Assembly: GCA_016702415.1 (NCBI GenBank)
Contig: JADJEA010000023.1
Location: forward strand, 289,321 to 353,320
DNA from: Nostocoides sp.
GTDB taxonomy: Bacteria; Actinomycetota; Actinomycetes; Actinomycetales; Dermatophilaceae
Reading direction: 5' to 3'
Length of the DNA: 64,000 nucleotides
The notes beneath the pieces were generated by a model. It was not told the origin of the DNA and did not search any database. It saw only the letters and a list, made by a program, of their open reading frames with translations. This document shows positions 9,102 through 18,547 of this stretch, in pieces. A program made the position numbers and the translations under genes. The stretch's first letter is position 1. Each line of letters starts with the position of its first letter.

Positions 9102-10154
9102 TCAGCCGACGGCGCTGGGCTTGTCGGAGCCCACCGAGGTATCCACTGCGACGTCGACGATCCGCTGCGGAACGGCGTCGACGAGCCCGTGGTCGCTGCG
9201 AACGGCGGTGAACGCGTGTCCCTGGCCGTCGTCGCTACCTTCCTGCACGAGGTCCGCACTCGCGGAGTCGAAGAGGAGGTACTGGCTGCCGGCGCGGACG
9301 GACTCATCCCGGAAGACGACCCGGATTCCGGGAGTCCCGGACGGGGTCGTCGCCTTGGCGGTGGTGACCTCGGGCAGCTTCCCGAGGGCCTCGATGGCGG
9401 CCCGGGCGACCGCGGGCGGGAGGTGGCCGGTCCGCATCAGATCGCCGACCCCGACGAAGACAGCCTCGTGTGGAGAGTTCGACCCGCTGGTATGCCGCGA
9501 CAACCAGTCGAAGAGCGCCGTCGGGTCAGTCGGCAGTGCGGCCATCGCGGCGGGATTGGCCGTCGAACTCGCGGGGAACAAGTAGACCTGGGTCTGTCCC
9601 GCCGAGGTGTATTCGCCATACATCGAGCCGTCGGCACCGATCCACAGTTCCCTCACCGTGGTCACGTCAGGACCGGGGGGCGTGTCCGAACGTGGGGTCG
9701 TCGAGGGACCTGGCGTGGGGGCCGCGTGCGCCGACGGCTCTTGGGCCACGGCGTCCAGTCCGGACTGCACCTCACGGACCGTGAGGTGGGCGAACTTGCC
9801 GGCCGGGATCGGTCCCTCCTGCTGGGCTGCGGCCGTCACGGCGAGCGACGTCAACGCGGACGCTGGGGCCGCGCCTCGGGGGTCGAGCAACGACGGGCCG
9901 ATGGCGAGCGCGCCGGCGGCGGCCGCAGCGACCAACCCGACGGCGAGCCAGCGCCGCCCCCTGCGCGGCGCCGGCGTCGCCGCCCGGGCCGGGGTCGCGG
10001 TGGACGCCGGGGCGGTACCTCGGGCGCGGACGACTTCGAGGAGGTGATCGGTGCGAGCGGTGTCGAAGGCGCGAGCCAGGTCCTCCTCAGCGGGCCGGGT
10101 AGCGGTCAGGATGTCGATCGGATCGGTGAGGGGCGGGTTCGAGAGAGGAGTCAT
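9102..10154 (-). CDS. CU044_5270-family membrane protein, sigma factor partner
   Basis: A 350-aa protein with an N-terminal cytosolic part (about 60 aa, TRPAEEDLARAF), one membrane helix (WLAVGLVAAAAAGALAIG) and a large outside domain. It resembles the actinobacterial CU044_5270 family encoded next to ECF sigma factors, which may act as anti-sigma or surface-stress sensors. The ATG at 10154 overlaps the stop of the sigma factor gene (ATGA), indicating coupled translation. No zinc-binding anti-sigma HxxxCxxC motif is seen, so the anti-sigma role is inference from context. Confidence 0.8.
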   Translation of the reverse strand: MTPLSNPPLTDPIDILTATRPAEEDLARAFDTARTDHLLEVVRARGTAPASTATPARAATPAPRRGRRWLAVGLVAAAAAGALAIGPSLLDPRGAAPASALTSLAVTAAAQQEGPIPAGKFAHLTVREVQSGLDAVAQEPSAHAAPTPGPSTTPRSDTPPGPDVTTVRELWIGADGSMYGEYTSAGQTQVYLFPASSTANPAAMAALPTDPTALFDWLSRHTSGSNSPHEAVFVGVGDLMRTGHLPPAVARAAIEALGKLPEVTTAKATTPSGTPGIRVVFRDESVRAGSQYLLFDSASADLVQEGSDDGQGHAFTAVRSDHGLVDAVPQRIVDVAVDTSVGSDKPSAVG

Positions 10155-10687
10155 GGCAGATCCTTGACGAGTCGAAGGGTCGAGGGCGTGGCGTCCGGCC
10201 GGGCGGCCGGCTGCAGGTAGGAGGTCAATCGGGCCCGGCCCCGACTGATCCGGACGGTGAGGGCGCGCTCGCTGCACCCGAGAACGCGGGCGGCCTCGGC
10301 ATACGACAGTCCGTCCCACGCGGTGAGGAGCAGGGCCTCGCGCTCGGCCTCCGTGCACTGTCCGAGCGCATCGATGAGCGTTGCCCGGTCGACGACGACG
10401 TCGTCCGGTTGGGCGGTTCGGGGCTCGTGCCAGAACGTCGCCACCGCATCGCGCCACAGGGCATCGGCGCGTCGCCGGCCGCGGGTGCGGTTGGCGATGG
10501 TGTTGCGCGCGGTGACGATCAGCCAGGGCAGCGGGTCCTCCGGCAGGCTCGACCCGCGCTGCCAGGCCGCGAGGAAGGTGTCGGCGACGACGTCGTCACA
10601 GTCGGCGGGGTCGATGTGGCGGCGGGCATAGGCATACACCCGGGGCGCGCAGCGGCGGAACATCTCCTCGAATCGGACGTCATCCAT
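10151..10687 (-). CDS. ECF RNA polymerase sigma factor
   Basis: A 178-aa sigma-70 family ECF factor. Region 2 is RFEEMFRRCAPRVYAYARR with DCDDVVADTFLAAW (residues about 27-42); region 4 is CTEAEREALLLTAWDGLSYAEAARVLGCS, the helix-turn-helix that reads the -35 element. It starts at ATG 10687 and is followed without a gap by its putative membrane partner. Target genes are unknown. The 350 bp upstream hold a palindromic repeat but no recognisable autoregulatory promoter that I can defend. Confidence 0.92.
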   Translation of the reverse strand: MDDVRFEEMFRRCAPRVYAYARRHIDPADCDDVVADTFLAAWQRGSSLPEDPLPWLIVTARNTIANRTRGRRRADALWRDAVATFWHEPRTAQPDDVVVDRATLIDALGQCTEAEREALLLTAWDGLSYAEAARVLGCSERALTVRISRGRARLTSYLQPAARPDATPSTLRLVKDLP

Positions 10688-10859
10688 GGCTAGGTCGCCC
10701 GGGTGCTTTGTCGGTGGTCACGACCAGGAATGTCCGCCCCGCCCCGGATGTCACATCGGGAGCGTATGCCGCGCCGCCCTTCTACGGCAGGCCCTGTCAG
10801 CAGGCCCCAACGTGAGGAGCCCCCCCGTTTCAGCGGCCCCCCTCCGCACTTGCGCACGC

Positions 10860-11020
10860 CCTCGCAACGTGAGCACGCCATCTCGACTTGAGCACGCCAT
10901 ACATGGCGTGCTCAAGTCGACACGGCGTGCTCAAGTCGGATGTCCCGCCTGTGCAAGTCCAGAAGACGTGCTCAAGTTCGTCCCCCCGGGCTCACGTTCC
11001 TCTCCCCGGGCGGGAGTTCG
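10860..11020. repeat. Intergenic palindromic repeat, copy 2
   Basis: Copy 2 of the family. Arms TCGACTTGAGCACGCCAT (10883-10900) and ATGGCGTGCTCAAGTCGA (10903-10920) are perfect 18-bp complements separated by only two bases. Further half-units (GTGCTCAAG) follow, and the right part, CTCAAGTTCG then GGCTCACGTTCCT and a GC-rich tail, is shared with copy 4. It fills most of the 348-bp gap between the ECF sigma factor start and the kdd stop; no gene was seen in that gap. Confidence 0.87.
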
Positions 11021-11035
11021 CCCCGCCGGGCGGGG

Positions 11036-12170
11036 TCAGTGGGAGAGGCGGGCCTGGAAGAGGGCGCGGACGTCGGCGTTGCGGCGAACCAGATCCAGGG
11101 CGTATGCCGCGTGGCCGGGGACGTACCCATTACCCACCAGCATCGTCACGTCGGCGGCCAGACCCTCCGCTCCGAGGGCGGCGGCGGCGAAGTTCGTCGC
11201 CATCGAGAAGAAGATGACGGTCCCGCCCTGGGCGGTGCACAGGATCGCGGGCTGCTCACAGCCAGGCACGTCGACGCACACGACGGTGATATCCGCCGGG
11301 CCCCCAGCCGCCGCGACGGCCTCGGAGAGCCCGAGCGGGGAGCGGGCGTCGGCGATCACCACCGCATCGGCCAACGCCGTGGCGCGCAGCCTCTCCGCCT
11401 CGATCTCGTTGGGCACCACGGCGATTCGTCGTCCGGCGCCGGCATCCGCGGCGGCGGCGAGCGCCAGCGAGCCGGACTTGCCCGCGCCGCCGAGCACCAG
11501 GACGGTCGGGCCGTCGTGGCCCGGAGCCGGGACGGCGACCATGGACGGGGTGGGGCCGGGGGTCGTTGTGGGTGGGGTCCGCGGCATACCCCGACACAAC
11601 GCGGCGGACCAGGGCGGGGGCGCCGCAGACGTCCATGACCATGAGCGCCAGTTCGGGCGCGAAGTCCTCCGGAAGCACCGCCGCGATGGATCGCCCGAAG
11701 AGGATGGCGTGACCGGCGGCAGGCACCTTCTCGTCGTGGCCGTCCCACCGCTCCAGGCCGTCGGTGACGACGAGCGGGGTGAGCGAGAGCGAGACGAGGG
11801 TGGCGACGTGATCGCCGACGGACAGACCCAACCGGGACTGCGGCCCGACCTCGGCCACCGTCCCGATGAGCATCCCGCCGGAGCCGGTGACCGGGTTCTG
11901 CATCTTCCCCCGAGTGGCGATGATGTCGAGGACCTGCGCGCGCAAGGCGGCCGCGTCCAAGACCCCGTCGTCGCCGGTGTGGCTCTCGGCCAACTGGCGA
12001 TAGGACGCGGCGTCGAGGTTGAGCGTTTCGATGTCGATGCGTACCTCGTCCGGCCAGATCTCCGGGCGCGCGTCGAGCCGCCGAGCGGCCTGTGGGAGCG
12101 CCGCCTTGGCCGGGTCCAGCACGCGGTGCAGACCGACATCCGACGAGGCTCCGAGAACTGGTGACGACAC
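11036..12170 (-). CDS. kdd: 3,5-diaminohexanoate dehydrogenase (one frameshift)
   Basis: Kdd oxidises L-erythro-3,5-diaminohexanoate to 5-amino-3-oxohexanoate with NAD(P)+, the step after KamDE. The N-terminal part (VLGASSDVGLHRVLDP, NPVTGSGGMLIGTVAEVG) and the C-terminal part with a dinucleotide motif (VLVLGGAGKSGSLALAAA) are both well conserved but lie in two frames. The break is at a run of five G at 11558-11562 (plus strand); removing one base joins NDP to GPTPSMVAVP smoothly. Start is GTG 12170 with AGGAG about 9 nt upstream. Probably one consensus error rather than a dead gene. Divergent from kamA. Confidence 0.88.
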
Positions 12171-12259
12171 TGCAAAATCTCCTTCTCTACAGGCGTTGGA
12201 CCGCAAGACTTACGTCAATGATTGGCGCAAACCGCATACCGTTGTCTATCCTGTCACGT
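12171..12259. promoter_or_regulatory. Divergent kdd/kamA promoter region
   Basis: The 89 bp between the kdd GTG and the kamA ATG must hold both promoters. It is AT-richer than its surroundings. The kdd side has a good Shine-Dalgarno (AGGAG at 12179-12183 read on the minus strand). The kamA side has no clear Shine-Dalgarno, so kamA may be translated from a leaderless or very short-leader message. No operator palindrome was convincing. Confidence 0.5.
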
Positions 12260-13705
12260 ATGACAACGTCCGTCGAGCAGCCGTACGCCTATATCCGACG
12301 TCCCCTGGTCGAGCCGGACTGGACCCGGCTGCCCGGGTGGCGGGACGTCACCGAGGAGCAGTGGCGCAGCGCCCAGTGGCAGCGCGCCCACTGCGTCAAG
12401 AACGTCAAACAGCTTCGCGAGGTCATGGACGGACTCCTCACCGAGGAGTTCTATGCCGACCTCGAGCGCGACCAAGCCGAGCGCGCGACCATGTCGATGC
12501 TGCTGCCGCCGCAAATGCTCAACACGATGGTCGCCGCCACCGAGGCGCCCATGCCCACCCCGGGCGCGGAGTTCACCGCGGCGTTCCTCGCCGACCCGGT
12601 CCGCCTCTATATGCTCCCGGTCTTCAGCGACCGCCGCACCGACTGGCCCAGCCACCCCTACGCGACCCGCGACAGCCTCCACGAGCACGACATGTGGGCG
12701 GTCGAGGGCCTGACGCACCGCTACCCGACCAAGGTCCTCGCCGAACTGTTGACCACGTGCCCGCAGTACTGCGGTCACTGCACCCGGATGGACATCGTCG
12801 GCAACTCCACCGCCCAGGTCGAGAAGATGCGGTTGACCGGCCGTCCCGCCGATCGGTATGCCGCGATGCTCGGCTACCTCCAGGCGAACCCCGCCGTCCG
12901 CGACGTCGTGGTTTCCGGCGGGGATGTGGCGAACCTCCCATGGAAGAACCTCGAGGCGTTCCTCGGTCACCTCCTGGAGATCGACAACATCCGCGACATT
13001 CGGCTGGCGACCAAGGCCCTCATGGGCCTGCCCCAGCACTGGTTGCAGGAGGAAGTCATCGACGGTGTCGGTCGGATCGCGACCAAGGCCCGCGAGCGGG
13101 GGGTGGCGCTCGCCATACACACGCATGTCAACAACGCCGCGTCGGTGACCCCGCTGGTCGCGGAGGCGTCCAAGGCAATGCTCGCCGCCGGCGTCCGTGA
13201 CGTCCGCAACCAGGGTGTCCTGATGCGCGGGGTCAATGACACCCCGGAGAAGCTGCTCGACCTGTGTTTCTCGTTGCAGGACAACGCGATGATCACCCCC
13301 TACTACTTCTACATGTGCGACATGATCCCGTTCGCCGAGCACTGGCGGGTCTCCCTGGCCCAGGCCCAGGAGCTCCAGCACGCGATCATGGGCTACCTGC
13401 CCGGGTTCGCCACGCCGCGGATCGTCTGCGATGTCCCCTTCGTCGGGAAGCGGTGGGTCCACCAGGTCGAGACCTATGACCGGGTCAAGGGAATGTCGTT
13501 CTGGCGCAAGCATTACCGCACCTCGATCGAGGCGGGCGATGAGCAGGCACTCTCGCGTGAGTACGTCTATCACGACCCGATCGACACCCTCCCCGAGGAG
13601 GGCCAGCGTTGGTGGCGCGAGCAGAGCGACCAGCTGGCCGATCACGCCGTCGCGGTCGAGCGGGCGACCGCCTCCCGAGAGGCGTCCGCGCTCGCGTTGA
13701 GCTGA
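12260..13705 (+). CDS. kamA: Lysine 2,3-aminomutase
   Basis: Radical-SAM, PLP-dependent enzyme converting L-lysine to L-beta-lysine. The 4Fe-4S/SAM motif CPQYCGHC is at about residue 170, followed by DVVVSGGDVANLPW and KVLAELLTTCP typical of the family; 481 aa, somewhat longer than clostridial KamA (about 416). The ATG at 12260 begins MTTSVEQPYAYI. The kdd and kamDE-kal genes nearby complete most of the beta-lysine route. It is followed after 15 bp by bioB, another radical-SAM enzyme, so kamA probably heads the biotin transcript. Confidence 0.92.
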   Translation: MTTSVEQPYAYIRRPLVEPDWTRLPGWRDVTEEQWRSAQWQRAHCVKNVKQLREVMDGLLTEEFYADLERDQAERATMSMLLPPQMLNTMVAATEAPMPTPGAEFTAAFLADPVRLYMLPVFSDRRTDWPSHPYATRDSLHEHDMWAVEGLTHRYPTKVLAELLTTCPQYCGHCTRMDIVGNSTAQVEKMRLTGRPADRYAAMLGYLQANPAVRDVVVSGGDVANLPWKNLEAFLGHLLEIDNIRDIRLATKALMGLPQHWLQEEVIDGVGRIATKARERGVALAIHTHVNNAASVTPLVAEASKAMLAAGVRDVRNQGVLMRGVNDTPEKLLDLCFSLQDNAMITPYYFYMCDMIPFAEHWRVSLAQAQELQHAIMGYLPGFATPRIVCDVPFVGKRWVHQVETYDRVKGMSFWRKHYRTSIEAGDEQALSREYVYHDPIDTLPEEGQRWWREQSDQLADHAVAVERATASREASALALS

Positions 13706-13720
13706 CGCTAGGGTGGCCGG

Positions 13721-14782
13721 GTGACCGACTTCGCTGCCCTCGCCGACCAGCAGCTCGCTGGCGGCACCTTGACCGCGGAGCAGGCCCTGGCGATTCTGCG
13801 CTCCGGCGACGAGGAGCTCCTCGACCTGGTCGCCGCCGGGGCGCGCCTGCGCCGGACCCACTTCGGCAACCGCGTCAAGGTCAACTACCTCGTCAACCTC
13901 AAGTCCGGCCTCTGTCCGGAGGACTGCGGATACTGCTCGCAGCGGCTCGGCTCCGAGGCCCCGATCCTCAAGTACAGCTGGCTGAAGCCGGACGAAGCCC
14001 TGAGCCAGGCCAGCCAGGGCATCCAGGGCGGCGCGTCCCGGGTCTGCCTGGTGGCCAGCGGTCGCGGGCCCAGCGACCGCGATGTCGAGCGGGTGGGTGA
14101 CATCGTCGGCAAGATCAAGGCGGACCACCCGGACGTGGAGATCTGCGCCTGCCTCGGCCTGCTCAAGGACGGCCAGGCCGACGCCCTCCACGAGGCGGGG
14201 GTCGACGCCTACAACCACAACATCAACACCAGCGAGTCGCGCTACGCCGACATCTGCTCGACCCACACGTATGCGGACCGGGTCGGGACGATCGACGCGG
14301 CCAAGCACTCGGGCATGTCCGCCTGCTCGGGCCTGATTGTCGGCATGGGTGAGACCGACGAGGAACTCGTGGAGGCGATCTTCGCCCTGCGCGACCTCGA
14401 CTCCGACTCGATCCCGGTCAACTTCCTCATGCCTTTCGAGGGCACCCCGCTCGGCCAGGACTGGAACCTGACCCCCCAACGCGCCCTGCGCATCCTCGCC
14501 CTCGCGCGCTTCGCCTGCCCCGACCGGGAGGTGCGGATGGCCGGCGGGCGTGAGATGCACCTGCGCACCCTGCAGCCGATGGCCCTCCACCTGGCCAACT
14601 CGTTGTTCCTCGGTGACTACCTCACCTCGCAGGGGCAGGCCGCGGCCGATGACCTCGCGATGATCGCCGACGGCGGCTGGGAGATCGTCGGTCAGGTCCC
14701 CCAGTCCCCGGACGAGCCGGCCCTGACTCATCCGGTCATCCGCGACCGCGGTGCCGGAACGACCGCCTCGGCCAACGCCTGA
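13721..14782 (+). CDS. bioB: Biotin synthase
   Basis: Radical-SAM enzyme that inserts sulfur into dethiobiotin. The SAM-cluster motif CPEDCGYC is at about residue 65, and YNHNINTSESRY and the C-terminal MAGGREMHLRTLQPMALHLAN are standard. 353 aa. Starts with GTG 15 bp after the kamA stop. First of bioB-bioA-bioF-bioD; no BirA operator-like palindrome is seen between kamA and bioB. Confidence 0.96.
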   Translation: MTDFAALADQQLAGGTLTAEQALAILRSGDEELLDLVAAGARLRRTHFGNRVKVNYLVNLKSGLCPEDCGYCSQRLGSEAPILKYSWLKPDEALSQASQGIQGGASRVCLVASGRGPSDRDVERVGDIVGKIKADHPDVEICACLGLLKDGQADALHEAGVDAYNHNINTSESRYADICSTHTYADRVGTIDAAKHSGMSACSGLIVGMGETDEELVEAIFALRDLDSDSIPVNFLMPFEGTPLGQDWNLTPQRALRILALARFACPDREVRMAGGREMHLRTLQPMALHLANSLFLGDYLTSQGQAAADDLAMIADGGWEIVGQVPQSPDEPALTHPVIRDRGAGTTASANA

Positions 14783-14783
14783 G

Positions 14784-16113
14784 GTGGGGCCCGAGGACGT
14801 CCTCGCGCGAGACCGGGGGCTGCTTTGGCACCCCTACGCCCCCCTGGACAGCCCGCCGCTGTATGCCGTGACCGCCGCCTCCGGGGTCTGGCTCGACCTC
14901 GTGGCCCAGGACGGGGCCGCCTTCCATGTCCGGGACGCAATGAGCTCGTGGTGGGCGGCGCTGCACGGCTATCGCCATCCCGCGCTGGACAAGGCGCTCC
15001 ACGACCAGGTCGACAGCTTCGCGCATGTGATGTTCGGCGGGTTGACGCATGAGCCCGCCGTGCGGCTCGCCGAGGCCCTCGTCGCCCTGACCCCGCCGGG
15101 GCCTGGACCACGTCTTCCTCGCCGACTCCGGATCGGTGTCGGTCGAGGTGGCGCTCAAGGTCGCCCTTCAGTACCAGCGGGCGCGCGGCCGGGGGCGGCG
15201 CACCGGCTTCGTGGCGTTGCGCGGTGGCTATCACGGCGACACCCTGGGGGCGATGAGCGTCTGCGATCCGGTGGACGGGATGCATGCGGACTTTCCGGAT
15301 TATGTTCCGGCACAGCAGTTCTTGCCCCGGCCGCCGCGCGCCTGGCGGGAGGGTGGCGATCTGGTCAGTGACCCGGCCGAGGTCGCGCAGTGGATTGCGG
15401 AAGCCGAGCAGATCGTCGCCCGCGCAGCCGATGAGGTTGCGGGGATCATCGTCGAACCGGTCCTCCAGGGGGCGGGCGGGATGTTCGCCTACGCCCCCGA
15501 GGCGCTGGTCGCGCTGCGGGGGTGGGCCACGGCATACGACCTGGTGTTGATCGCCGACGAGATCGCGACGGGATTCGGCCGCACCGGCCGGTTCTTCGGA
15601 TGTGACTGGGCCGCAGTGGTTCCCGACGTCATGTGCGTCGGGAAGGCCTTGACCGGAGGCACGATGACGCTCGGTGCCGTCGTCGTCTCGACGGCCGTCG
15701 CCGAGGTCATCGGGGCATCGGAGCATCGGGCGCTGCTGCACGGGCCGACCTTCATGGGCAACCCCCTCGCGTGCGCAGTCGCCACCGCCTCGATCGACCT
15801 CGTCACCCGGTCGTGGGCGACCGACGTGCCCCGGATCGAAGCGGCTCTGTCCGCGGCCCTCGCCCCCGCTGCCGACCTCGCCGTGGTCGCCGAGGTGCGC
15901 GTGCTCGGCGCGGTCGGTGTCATCGAACTCACCGAGCCCGTGGAGATCCCGCTGGTCACCCGGGCGGCCCTCGAACGTGGCGTCTGGGTACGGCCGTTCC
16001 GGCGGCTCGTCTACACGATGCCCCCCTATGTCTGCACCGACGCGGACATCGCCGTCATCGGCGCCGGCATGATCGGTGCCGTCGCCCACGTCCACGGCGG
16101 GGTCACCCGGTGA
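14784..16113 (+). CDS. bioA: Adenosylmethionine-8-amino-7-oxononanoate transaminase (one frameshift)
   Basis: PLP transaminase forming 7,8-diaminononanoate (DAPA) with SAM as amino donor. N-terminal part: LLWHPYAPLDSPP and DAMSSWWAALHGYRHPALD; C-terminal part: GGYHGDTLGAMSV, IIVEPVLQGAGGM, IADEIATGFGRTG and the PLP lysine in VMCVGKALTGG. The two parts are in different frames; deleting one G from GGGG at 15098-15101 gives a continuous LTPPGLDHVFLADSGS. The start is GTG 14784 just behind bioB, or GTG 14751 overlapping it. The stop overlaps bioF (GTGA). Confidence 0.92.
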
Positions 16114-17246
16114 GCGCGTCGATGGATGCCTGGCTGGCGGGCCGGGCGGCGTGGCGGGCGGAACGCGGCATCCACCGCGGCACCCGGACCCGGGCCGGGA
16201 TCGTCGACCTCGCGTCCAACGACTACCTCGGGCTGGTGCGGGATCCCCGGGTGCTGGCCGCGGCGCACACGGCCCTCGACGTCCACGGTGCCGGCGCCCG
16301 AGCGTCCCGGGTCGTGACCGGGACGACACCGGCGCACGACGACCTTGAAGCCGAGATCTGTTCTCTGACAGGACAACCCAGCGCCCTGGCGTTCGCCAGT
16401 GGGTATGCCGCCAATGTCGGCGTCATCACCGCCCTCGGCGGCCCCGACCTCCTCCTCGTGCTCGACGCCCACGTCCACGCCTCGATCCACGACGCCTCTC
16501 GGCTGAGCCGCGCGACCGTCGAGTTCGTCCCGCACGGCGACGTGGACGCCGTCGCCGCGCTCCTCGCCGGACGCACCCAGCCCCGGGCCCTGGTGGTCGT
16601 CGAGTCGGTCTACAGCGTCCTCGGGGACGCCGCCGACATCGGTGCCCTCGCGCGCGTATGCCGCGACCACGACGCCGCCCTCCTCGTCGACGAGGCGCAC
16701 GGGATCGGCGTCCTCGGTGAGGGCCGCGGTGGGGTGTATGCCGCCGGCCTCGCCGCCGCCGACCACGTTTATGTCACGGCGACGATGAGCAAGGCACTCG
16801 GGGCGCAGGGCGGGGCCGTCCTCGGTCCGGCAACCCTGCGCGACCACCTCGTCAACACCGCGCGCACCTTCATCTTCGACACAGGGCTCTCCCCCGCCGC
16901 GGCCGCCGCGGCCGCCGCGGCCTGCCGGATCGTCGCCACCGAACCCGGCCTGGTGGCCCAGCTGCACCGCAACGCGGCGATCATCGCCGGGGAGTGCGGC
17001 ATACCCCAGGCGGCCGGGCCGGTGCAGTCGATCCCGTGTCCCTCGGCGGAGGTGGCCCTGGTGACGACCGAGCGCGCGGAGGCACGCGGAGTGCTCGTCG
17101 GGTGCTTCCGGCCGCCAAGCGTGCCGGACGGCATCTCCCGGGTGCGCCTGACCGCGTCGGCGGGGCTGCCCGAGGACGTCGTCCGCGACGCGGCCCGGAC
17201 CGTCCAGGCGGAGTTCCGCGCCGCCGGCGAGTCGTCGCCGCCGTGA
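16110..17246 (+). CDS. bioF: 8-amino-7-oxononanoate synthase
   Basis: PLP enzyme joining pimeloyl thioester and alanine, the first ring-chain step of biotin synthesis. 378 aa. Features: DLASNDYLGLVRDPRV, ASRVVTGTTPAHDDLE, LVDEAHGIGVLGEGRG and the PLP-binding lysine in TMSKALGAQGG. Starts GTG 16110 overlapping the bioA stop and ends overlapping the bioD start (both GTGA). An alanine-rich run (AAAAAAAA near residue 268) sits in the C-terminal domain. Confidence 0.95.
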   Translation: MSASMDAWLAGRAAWRAERGIHRGTRTRAGIVDLASNDYLGLVRDPRVLAAAHTALDVHGAGARASRVVTGTTPAHDDLEAEICSLTGQPSALAFASGYAANVGVITALGGPDLLLVLDAHVHASIHDASRLSRATVEFVPHGDVDAVAALLAGRTQPRALVVVESVYSVLGDAADIGALARVCRDHDAALLVDEAHGIGVLGEGRGGVYAAGLAAADHVYVTATMSKALGAQGGAVLGPATLRDHLVNTARTFIFDTGLSPAAAAAAAAACRIVATEPGLVAQLHRNAAIIAGECGIPQAAGPVQSIPCPSAEVALVTTERAEARGVLVGCFRPPSVPDGISRVRLTASAGLPEDVVRDAARTVQAEFRAAGESSPP

Positions 17247-17920
17247 GCCGGTTCCTCGTCGTCACCGGCACCGACACCGGGGTCGGCAAGACCGTCGCCA
17301 CTGCCGCGCTGGCGTTGGGGTATGCCGCGTCCGGCCTGCGCGTCCACGTCGACAAACCCGTCCAGACGGGGGTTGGCCCGCACGTGGGCGGGGACGTCGC
17401 CGAGATCGCCCGGCTCGTGCCCGGGGTGACCACGAGCGAGGGCCTGCGGCTGCCCGAGCCGATGGCGCCGGTCGCGGCGGCGGGGAGGGTCGGCATACCC
17501 CTGCCGGATCTGGCCGCTCAGACGGACCGGCTGCGCGCGCTGGCCCGCGGATGCGACCTCGTCCTTGTCGAGGGGGCGGGTGGGCTCCTGGTTCATCTAG
17601 ACGAGGACGGCTCGACCATCGCCGATCTCGCCCGGGCGCTCGGCGCGCCCGTCGTCGTCGTCGCGCGCGCGGGTCTCGGGACGCTCAATCACACCGAGCT
17701 GACGCTTGAGGCGCTCGATCGGCGCGGGCTGACCGTCGGGGGCCTCGTCATCGGGTCCTGGCCCGCCGACCCCGGCCCGGTCGAGGAGACCAATCGCGCC
17801 CATCTCGCCGGCCTCGGGGTCCCCGTCCTCGGTCGACTCCCGGCCGGAATCGGCGCGCTGGCGCCCGAGGAGTTCGCCACCCGGAGTCATCTCACGCTGC
17901 CCGCGCTCACCCATCCCTGA
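17243..17920 (+). CDS. bioD: Dethiobiotin synthetase
   Basis: ATP-dependent carboxylation of DAPA to dethiobiotin. 225 aa with the P-loop GTDTGVGKT at residues about 9-17, DKPVQTG and LVEGAGGLLVHL. GTG start overlaps the bioF stop. Last gene of the cluster; bioC/bioH functions for pimelate are not in the window. The following 82 bp contain a partly duplicated CAGTCC(A/G)GGGGG motif before the convergent Lrp gene. Confidence 0.95.
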   Translation: MSRFLVVTGTDTGVGKTVATAALALGYAASGLRVHVDKPVQTGVGPHVGGDVAEIARLVPGVTTSEGLRLPEPMAPVAAAGRVGIPLPDLAAQTDRLRALARGCDLVLVEGAGGLLVHLDEDGSTIADLARALGAPVVVVARAGLGTLNHTELTLEALDRRGLTVGGLVIGSWPADPGPVEETNRAHLAGLGVPVLGRLPAGIGALAPEEFATRSHLTLPALTHP

Positions 17921-18002
17921 GCGTCGCGGACCCACGGCGGGGCACGTCATCGCGGCTCAGTCCAGGGGGATTACTCCTAGGGGCGATCAGTCCGGGGGCG
18001 AT

Positions 18003-18434
18003 CTACTCCCAGGGCGTCGACAGGACGATCGTGGTGTGCGTCGAGACCGCAGCGGTGGCGCGAATCCGGCCGAGGAGTTCCTCCAGCGCGGTCGGGGTCG
18101 CGACCCGGACCTTCAACAGATAGTTCGCGTCGCCGGCGACCGAATAGCACGCCTCCACCTCGGGCACGGCGTGCAGCCGGTCGGGGATGTCGTCGGGAGC
18201 GGACTGGTCAAAGGGGGTGATCGCGACGAAGGCGGTCAGCGGCATACCGAGGGCTTCGTGGTCGACGGAGGCGGTGTAGCCCCGCACGACGCCCCGCTCC
18301 TCCAGCCGCCGAACGCGCTGGTGAACCGCGGACGTCGACAAGCCGACCGCCTTGCCCAGGTCGGTATAGCTCATCCGCCCGTCCTTGCGGAGCAAGGAGA
18401 CGAGTGCGCGGTCGACGTCTTCCACAATCGCCAC
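18003..18434 (-). CDS. Lrp/AsnC-family transcriptional regulator
   Basis: A 143-aa regulator with an N-terminal winged HTH (DGRMSYTDLGKAVGLSTSAVHQRVRRLEE, split here) and a C-terminal RAM effector domain (VEACYSVAGDANYLLKVRV). Such proteins sense amino acids. It lies a few kilobases from the lysine fermentation genes and convergent to bioD, and divergent from the exonuclease gene. Control of kamA/kdd by lysine is a reasonable but unproven idea. Confidence 0.92.
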   Translation of the reverse strand: MAIVEDVDRALVSLLRKDGRMSYTDLGKAVGLSTSAVHQRVRRLEERGVVRGYTASVDHEALGMPLTAFVAITPFDQSAPDDIPDRLHAVPEVEACYSVAGDANYLLKVRVATPTALEELLGRIRATAAVSTHTTIVLSTPWE

Positions 18435-18547
18435 CCTACGGGCCCGGGACCGGATTCGGCCGATTCGACCACGCGAGGATGCCAGCCACGGGACCGGACC
18501 AGATGAGACCGCCGTCGCCGCGCCGCACCGGCGTCTACGATGCGCGC

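Noticed and set aside
17921..18002. A riboswitch or BirA operator behind bioD
   Set aside because: The CAGTCC(A/G)GGGGG duplication is short and lies downstream of the operon between convergent genes, so it is not placed to control bio gene initiation.
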